DNA of 64,000 bases from NCBI GenBank assembly GCA_032358165.1, contig JAALGY010000039.1, positions 1,240,001 to 1,304,000 on the forward strand, written 5' to 3'. The DNA is from Diplosphaera chodatii. Taxonomy: Eukaryota; Chlorophyta; Trebouxiophyceae; Prasiolales; Stichococcaceae. Below are positions 58,596 to 64,000 of this stretch, piece by piece (positions within the stretch are counted from its first letter, which is position 1; each line of letters starts with the position of its first letter). The translations under genes were made by a program, and so were the position numbers. The notes beneath the pieces are model-generated. The model saw only the letters and a program-made list of their open reading frames with translations, was not told the DNA's origin and did not search any database.

Positions 58596-59826
58596 GGAGC
58601 GGATGCCCGCCCGGCGAGCAGCTGCAGCATGCACACGCAAGGCATCACACCAGGCGTTGCAGATGATTGGTGCTGCAAACCTGTGGATCATCAGCTTCAT
58701 GCAGCTAGGCCACGGTGACATCAGGGAATTGTGGGCTGCCCTCACCTGGCCGGAGGGACTTTGTCAGCGCCGGGTTGACCAGCATCTTGCTACCTGCATC
58801 GGTGAATACACAGCAGGTCGCACGCAGTGGCATCCGCCTCGGGGGTCCACGGCACATGCATGGGGCAGGGGCAATCGGAACAGTCAGGGCCAGTCTTTGT
58901 GCATGCGCTCGGCACACGCAGGCCAGCAGATGCACTAGAAGTCACCAAGCGTTTGGCAGTCCACGTGCATAGACTGCATGCCCGCCATCCTTGCAGAGTC
59001 CCGTTAGACAATTACAATCAAAGCCAATGGAGAATGAAACAGAGAAGTGGGCTCTGCGGTGTGATGAGGACTCAATATGAGCTTTGACTGTGGTTCAGCC
59101 AATCCTCAACATGCTGTCGGCTGCGAGGCTTTGCTAACAGCGGACGAATACGTAAATTTCATCATGTCCACTGCCACGTCACATCACGTGCGATGTTGCA
59201 CATGCCACACGGGACTGCGCTGCAGCCCGCTGGGGACAATATAACACAGATCGGACGCCTTTCAATCCGTCGTTAGGCTCTGCTGGATCGGGAAAAGTGT
59301 GGCGCATGACGGCAGCGGCATTGCAGCGGGGCATTGGCAAAGTGTGAGGTGGGTGTCGTGCGAGGGGTGCAACCAGCAAACACTCTGTTCAGTCGTCTGT
59401 GTGGCGCACTATATGCAGCGTGAGCATATCCCGGCATGCTCTAGCGGCGGGGCTAGCGTTACAGCGCCCCATGTGACCGAGTACACGCGGTACCTTGCAT
59501 TTCTCAATGACCTGCCTTCCTACGGCCTGGGCAGCCAGTCACCAGCATACTCGCTGCGGCAGCACCTGACAATAGCAATATCAATGAGGCATTCGCCTTG
59601 CGCCGGTATTTGCATCCGCAGTACGACCCCAACGCGTGAACTCCACAAGTTTCGCCTGCCACTTTCTGCTCAAAAGCGGGGGGTTCGCACTGCAGCCGGC
59701 ACCGCTGGACCCTCTACAGCTGGCCACAGCCTCTATGACACCGTTACTACGCAGGCTGCGTCGGCGATCGTCTTCCGCTGAGCTGTGATCCCAGCTGCGG
59801 CGCTGCCACCTACCTGCATCGCCACC
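58596..59826. other. Divergent intergenic region, agmatine deiminase / permease
   Basis: 1231 bases between opposed start codons. Open frames exist on both strands (for example 59299-59781 plus) but without family or splice support. Both promoters should lie here. Confidence 0.5.
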
Positions 59827-62800
59827 ATGCCCAACCCAGCGCCCACGAACGGCTTCAAGGAGGACTCGGCGGCCGGCGGCAGCTACGGCGGCCCCAGCAT
59901 CTCGGCCGCCGAGAAGGCGCCGGCGGGGACAGATGACAGGGAGTGGGCGGATGACAGCGTGCGGGGCGGATGGATGACTGGCGCCAAGCGCTACAACACA
60001 GACGGCAGCGTGGCGGACGCCTCCTACAGCTCCAAGTACTCCGACAAGGAGCACCTGCCGTCCTTCCGCACAGACGTCGGCGCAGGTGCATGCCTTGGAG
60101 GTTGACACACTGCCGCAGCATGGCCGCTGCTGCCTTCTCCGTGGCATTCCCCTGCCATAACTGCCTGGGTGCCTTTAAGGGTGATCAACGGCGGTAGTCA
60201 GGCTGTCTGCAACAATGTGTGCACCAAACCAGCACTACGCTGTGCAGGCTCATGGTTGCAAGCGGGCTATCATCTCACCACCACCATCGCGACACCGGCG
60301 GCATATGCGCCGCTCGCCTTTGCGTTTGCGAGCCTCACATGGGCCGGCGGCATCATCTGGCTGCTGTGAGTGGCCACCGCCCCAGTTCTCTGCTGCTGCT
60401 GCTGCTGCTGCTTTTGCACGCCATATCTGCTGCTGTGGTGATGTGGCACTTCCTCAAATCACTCCTGCCTCATGCACCTGCAGGATGGGCATTGCAGTCA
60501 CATGGTACTGCTCGCTGCTGCTGGCCTCGCTGAACGGGTGGGATGGCAACAAGTATCTCAGGTGAGCGCCAGTTCATCGCAGTTGCTGCAGCTGCTCTTC
60601 GCTGTTGCAGCACAGCAGACCATACTGTTGTTGAATCAGAAGCGCCCTGCCCGCAGCAGGTGCCTGTGTCAAGGTGGCATGTTTGGCTGGTGCATCAATG
60701 TGTCAATGTGATTGCTTACACAGGTACCGAGACCTGTCATACAGCATCTGGGGCCCATTTGGCTTCTATGCCACAATCCTGTTTCAGCAGGCAAGCCATG
60801 TTGGATTGGTTTCAGGCAACTGCTATAGGAACCTGTGACTATGGACATATGAGTCGCATGCCTTTTCGAGGAGGACTATCATAGTATGGCACGTGATGCG
60901 TGCTGCCATATTGACTGCAGGTTGCGTCCATTGGCAACAACATCACGGTGCAGATTGCAGCATCCATCAGCGCCAAGGTAGGTGCAGGGTCGGCTGACAG
61001 CCTCATGTTCAAACGAGGCTGTCTGGGAACTGCTCGCCGTTTGCAGGACGTGTCTGCCTGCCGTCAGTCATTTGTCACCTCATATTGCTGTGGTAATCAA
61101 CTCATGATGTTTATGCTGTTCCATCCCCCGCAGTCGATATATAAGCTGTACGACCCGAATGGCAGCATGACGCTGCAGCACTTCATCATCGTCTTTGGCG
61201 CTGTACAGGTGCGTGAAGAACATCTGCAGCTTGTGTGAGTGCCATGTGGCTCATATGTGCAAGATATCGGGCACCAAGCATCGAACCGCAGCACTCGGTG
61301 TAGCCCAACTCTGCCTGAACTGCTTCCACTCGTTCTATCCTGCAGCTGGTCCTGTCACAGCTACCGACCATTCACAGCCTGCGGGGGCTGAACCTGCTGT
61401 GTACTCTCTGCACTATTGGCTTCACCATAACGTGCGTGGCCATGAGTCTCAAGAACGGTGCGCTCCTTCTATGCCCATGCAGTGTCATGTGTTGTGTACC
61501 GGTGCAAAGCCTAGTTGTAGCTTTGGTCATCCGAATGAGTCCCTGACTACAGGTACTGAGGCAGACCGCTCGACTGTGGACTACTCTCTGGCCGGGACGG
61601 AGGCAGCAAAGGTATTCAATTCTATGGCGGCGCTGGGCATTATCGCCTTCACCTTTGGTGCGCTTGCTGTGCGCCTGTATTATCATGTCGCTGCAGGCAT
61701 ACAGGTTCATCGTCCTGCACCACGATGCTGCACATGCCTGGGCAAGTGGCAAGATGTACTGGACACGCAACTGGCAGTAATGGAGTGCTTTCCATGCTGT
61801 AGGTGACACACTGCTGCCCGAGGTGTGCAGAGGTTGCACACAGCAAGGCCTGCTGCTGTATTCCAATATCAAGCAGAGCGATGTCAAACGCCCAGCCAGG
61901 CAGTGACTGGATAGCTGGGATTGCCGACCTGTGTGGTGACCTTTTGATGTTGTTGAGTGCAGATCCAAGCCACAGTGCCGGACCCGGTCAACAAGAACAT
62001 GTATAAGGGCATCTCGTTCTGCTTTTCCATCATCAGCATCACATGTGAGTGGGTGGTACAACATCGTCTTGCGGTCCACTGGATGCCGCCAGGCTGTTAC
62101 TTGACGCCTCTGCTGCCATCAGCCAACATGTCGGGCGCAGCTACGTAACCATCACATAGTGAGACCTTGTATCTGCAGACGTCCTGCTGGCCATCGTCGG
62201 CTATTGGTGAGCTTGCATGGCACACGTGATGTTATGTGGCAACCATGGCTGACACTCAGTCAGCATAACACTCTCTGTAGCAATTGTCCTGAATCCCTAT
62301 CACATGGTCTGCAGGGCCTTTGGAAACCTGGTGCAGCCATTCATTGTGGCGTCGTTCACGACGCCTACCTGGGGATCTACCATTGCCAACGCGTTCCTGA
62401 TCATCCAGGTAAAGCGTGCATGGAGAGCTGGTGATGGCAGGCTTAGCACACGTGCTGCGCCGTGCATGTGCATTTTGAATCTGGGAACCTGCGCAATGCG
62501 TGCACTGACAATGCTTGTGCGCACAGGTCGTGGGATGCTACCAGATCTACTGCAGACCTACCTATGAGTGAGCTTGTGAACACCGTTCCGGGGCTCGACT
62601 AAATCACAGATGACATGTACTGCAGCCTGAATGTGTCACGCCTGCATGGTGTCAGGCATTCATGACAGCTGTCATGGCACAGCGCCCTGATGGCAAGGAT
62701 GTGGCAGCGCAGGTTCGTGGAGGTGCGGCTCATGGACAAGGACAAGCCGCCGATGGCAATGCGGAACGTCCTCAGCCGGCTTCTGATCACCACAGTGAGT

Positions 62801-63659
62801 GGCAGTGGGTCGGCTGCAGTTGGCAGTGACACAACTTGCATGGGAAGTCCGGGGGTCAACCTCGGAGGCACACAGCAGCATGTGCTAGTGGAAGGCTGCT
62901 GTATGATCTAGCATCTGCCATACAGGCAGCTGTATCCAGTGTCCTCCAGAACGCCTGCATAAGATCGTCATGTGCTGTGTTTGCAGGTGTACATCTGCCT
63001 GGTCACCCTGATTGCTGCAATGATCCCATTCTTTGGCAGGTGCAAAGCTGCTGGATCAACGCCCGTGTGTACCTGTACGCTGCAACCCTACATGCATGTG
63101 ACGGTTGCACCTGCGCTGAAGCTGACCAGTCGCCCCTCTCGTCTCTGCCGCAGCTTTGCCGCCCTGGTCGGCGCTATCGGCTTCACGCCCCTGGTACGCT
63201 GCCCTGCAGCACAATCACGGTGCTTAGGTGCATATACAGCGACGGCCTGCCCCTGCGGTGCCCTGCGCTGCAGCCGAACAGCATCCATTACAATTACAGG
63301 ATATATTATTGCAGGACTTTATCCTGCCGGCGCTGCTGTACTTGACGGCCAAGCGGCCCCGTGCGTGGGTGTGGGTGCTCAACATCAGCATCACCGTCAT
63401 CTACACCCTGGTCGGCGTCGTGGGCGCCGTCGGATCCTTCAAGCTCATCATCGAGGTGGGCCCCAACGTCTCGTTCGAAAAGGTCGCTGTCCACCTTCTC
63501 CCGCGTCTGCTGCCTGTAACACACCCACACCAGCTGGGCATGGAACTGGAGATGCCAACAGGATGCAGCTTTTGATGCGGTCTGGTCTTTGAGCGGCATG
63601 GCATGCGCGCGTGTCTGCAGGGTGCGAGTGAGTACAGCGTGTTTGCGGACTTGTACTGA
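59827..63659 (+). CDS. Amino acid/auxin permease (AAAP) family transporter
   Basis: Eighteen exons, all in phase, from 59827-60085 to 63621-63659; 496 residues. The ATG sits in gccaccATG. About 85 hydrophilic cytosolic residues precede roughly eleven hydrophobic segments, the AAAP layout. Recognisable parts are GSWLQAGYHLTTTIATPAAY in TM1, MGIAVTWYCSLLLASLNG, DLSYSIWGPFGFYATILFQQ, VFNSMAALGIIAFTFGDTLL with PEIQATVPDPVNKNMYKGIS, YVLLAIVGYWAFGN, QVVGCYQIYCRPTYEFVE, and SFAALVGAIGFTPLDFILPA. This resembles plant AAP/LHT proton-coupled amino-acid importers, at the plasma membrane or vacuole; substrate cannot be read from sequence. Exon 61803-61822 is only 20 bases, and the intron after 60790 has a GC donor. 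Confidence 0.92.
60390..60413. repeat. CTG trinucleotide run in permease intron 2
   Basis: Eight consecutive tgc/ctg units in the intron between 60365 and 60484; a simple microsatellite. Confidence 0.9.
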
Positions 63660-64000
63660 TGTGTGGCACAGCCGCGGCGGGCAGGCATCAGCTACTGCGG
63701 GTATGAAATACCGTGTGTGACGGGATAACGAGTGACCCAGGGGGTTAGCATTTGTTGTAGAGCGTCATTTGGAGGCGGTTTTAGTGCCCAGATGACCGAC
63801 TGTATTGAAACGTGGGCGTGGTTTCCGCTGCAGCCTTGATCGATGTCGTGTTTGGTTGAAGTTGCCTTGGTAAAAGTTTAAGTAGGTGGATGCAACTTGT
63901 CCCACAGATGTTGTCCTGCAGTTTCAACCGCAGAGGTATGACAGCCAGAGAACGCACAAGTGAACAGACGAAAACCACAGCGTCGTAACACTGGTCTGCA
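63660..64000. other. 3' flank of the permease gene
   Basis: 341 bases to the right edge, presumably permease 3' UTR and intergenic DNA. No TGTAA and no coding exon recognised. Confidence 0.5.

Noticed and set aside
58705..58800. Alternative first exon (MLVNPALTKSLRPG) for agmatine deiminase
   Set aside because: It could join in phase, but the exon at 58595-58520 is nearer and gives the family-like LGYTMPGEFEKHAGCW junction.
59299..59781. 160-residue plus-strand ORF upstream of the permease
   Set aside because: No family resemblance, biased composition, no splice support; it lies in the 5' intergenic region.

Overview
The window is nuclear DNA of a GC-rich, intron-dense green alga. Introns are mostly 100-350 bases, nearly always GT-AG, with acceptors that usually read ctgcag or ttgcag. 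Several products are plant-lineage types: a BSD2/LQY1-like zinc-finger protein, a plant-type lipoate ligase, an AAP-like amino-acid permease, an agmatine deiminase and an RSA1/CCAR1-like protein. TGTAA polyadenylation motifs fit a chlorophyte. A trebouxiophyte-like alga is my best guess; the class is inference. No tRNA, rRNA, CRISPR array or autonomous transposon was recognised.

Layout, left to right: an F-box gene running off the left edge (-); a two-module retropepsin-like aspartic protease (-); lipoate-protein ligase (+); an intronless protein with a UAP56-binding-like motif and two SpoVS domains (-); exosome subunit RRP40 (-); an unknown protein with an N-myristoylation-like start (+); a polyamine-oxidase-type flavin amine oxidase (-); a small DnaJ-type CxxCxGxG protein (+); a GFA/CENP-V-fold protein (-); an EFHB/CFAP21-like ciliary protein (+); an intronless low-complexity protein (-); a 12-kb, 35-exon CCAR1/DBC1 (plant RSA1) homologue (+); a NIMA-related kinase with an acylation-type start (-); MCM-binding protein/ETG1 (+); agmatine deiminase (-); and an AAAP-family amino-acid permease (+). 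Most neighbours are divergent or convergent, so short shared promoters and abutting 3' ends are the rule. I rebuilt exon joins by reading phase; where a join is uncertain the entry says so.

The genes do not form one pathway. Loose themes are RNA handling and nuclear regulation (RRP40, SpoVS/UBM protein, CCAR1-like protein, the 28-30 kb protein), DNA replication (MCMBP), polyamine/arginine metabolism (amine oxidase, agmatine deiminase), organelle cofactor or protein quality (lipoate ligase, zinc-finger protein) and cilium-linked proteins (EFHB, NEK).

The most unusual signals are: (1) the UBM + RG-rich + tandem SpoVS protein, which looks like an mRNA-export adaptor built on a bacterial-type fold; (2) four degenerate copies of exon ends lying in the adjacent intron, in three genes, two of them with coding-like substitution patterns; (3) an EFHB homologue; (4) a bacterial-style tandem retropepsin protein broken up by many introns.
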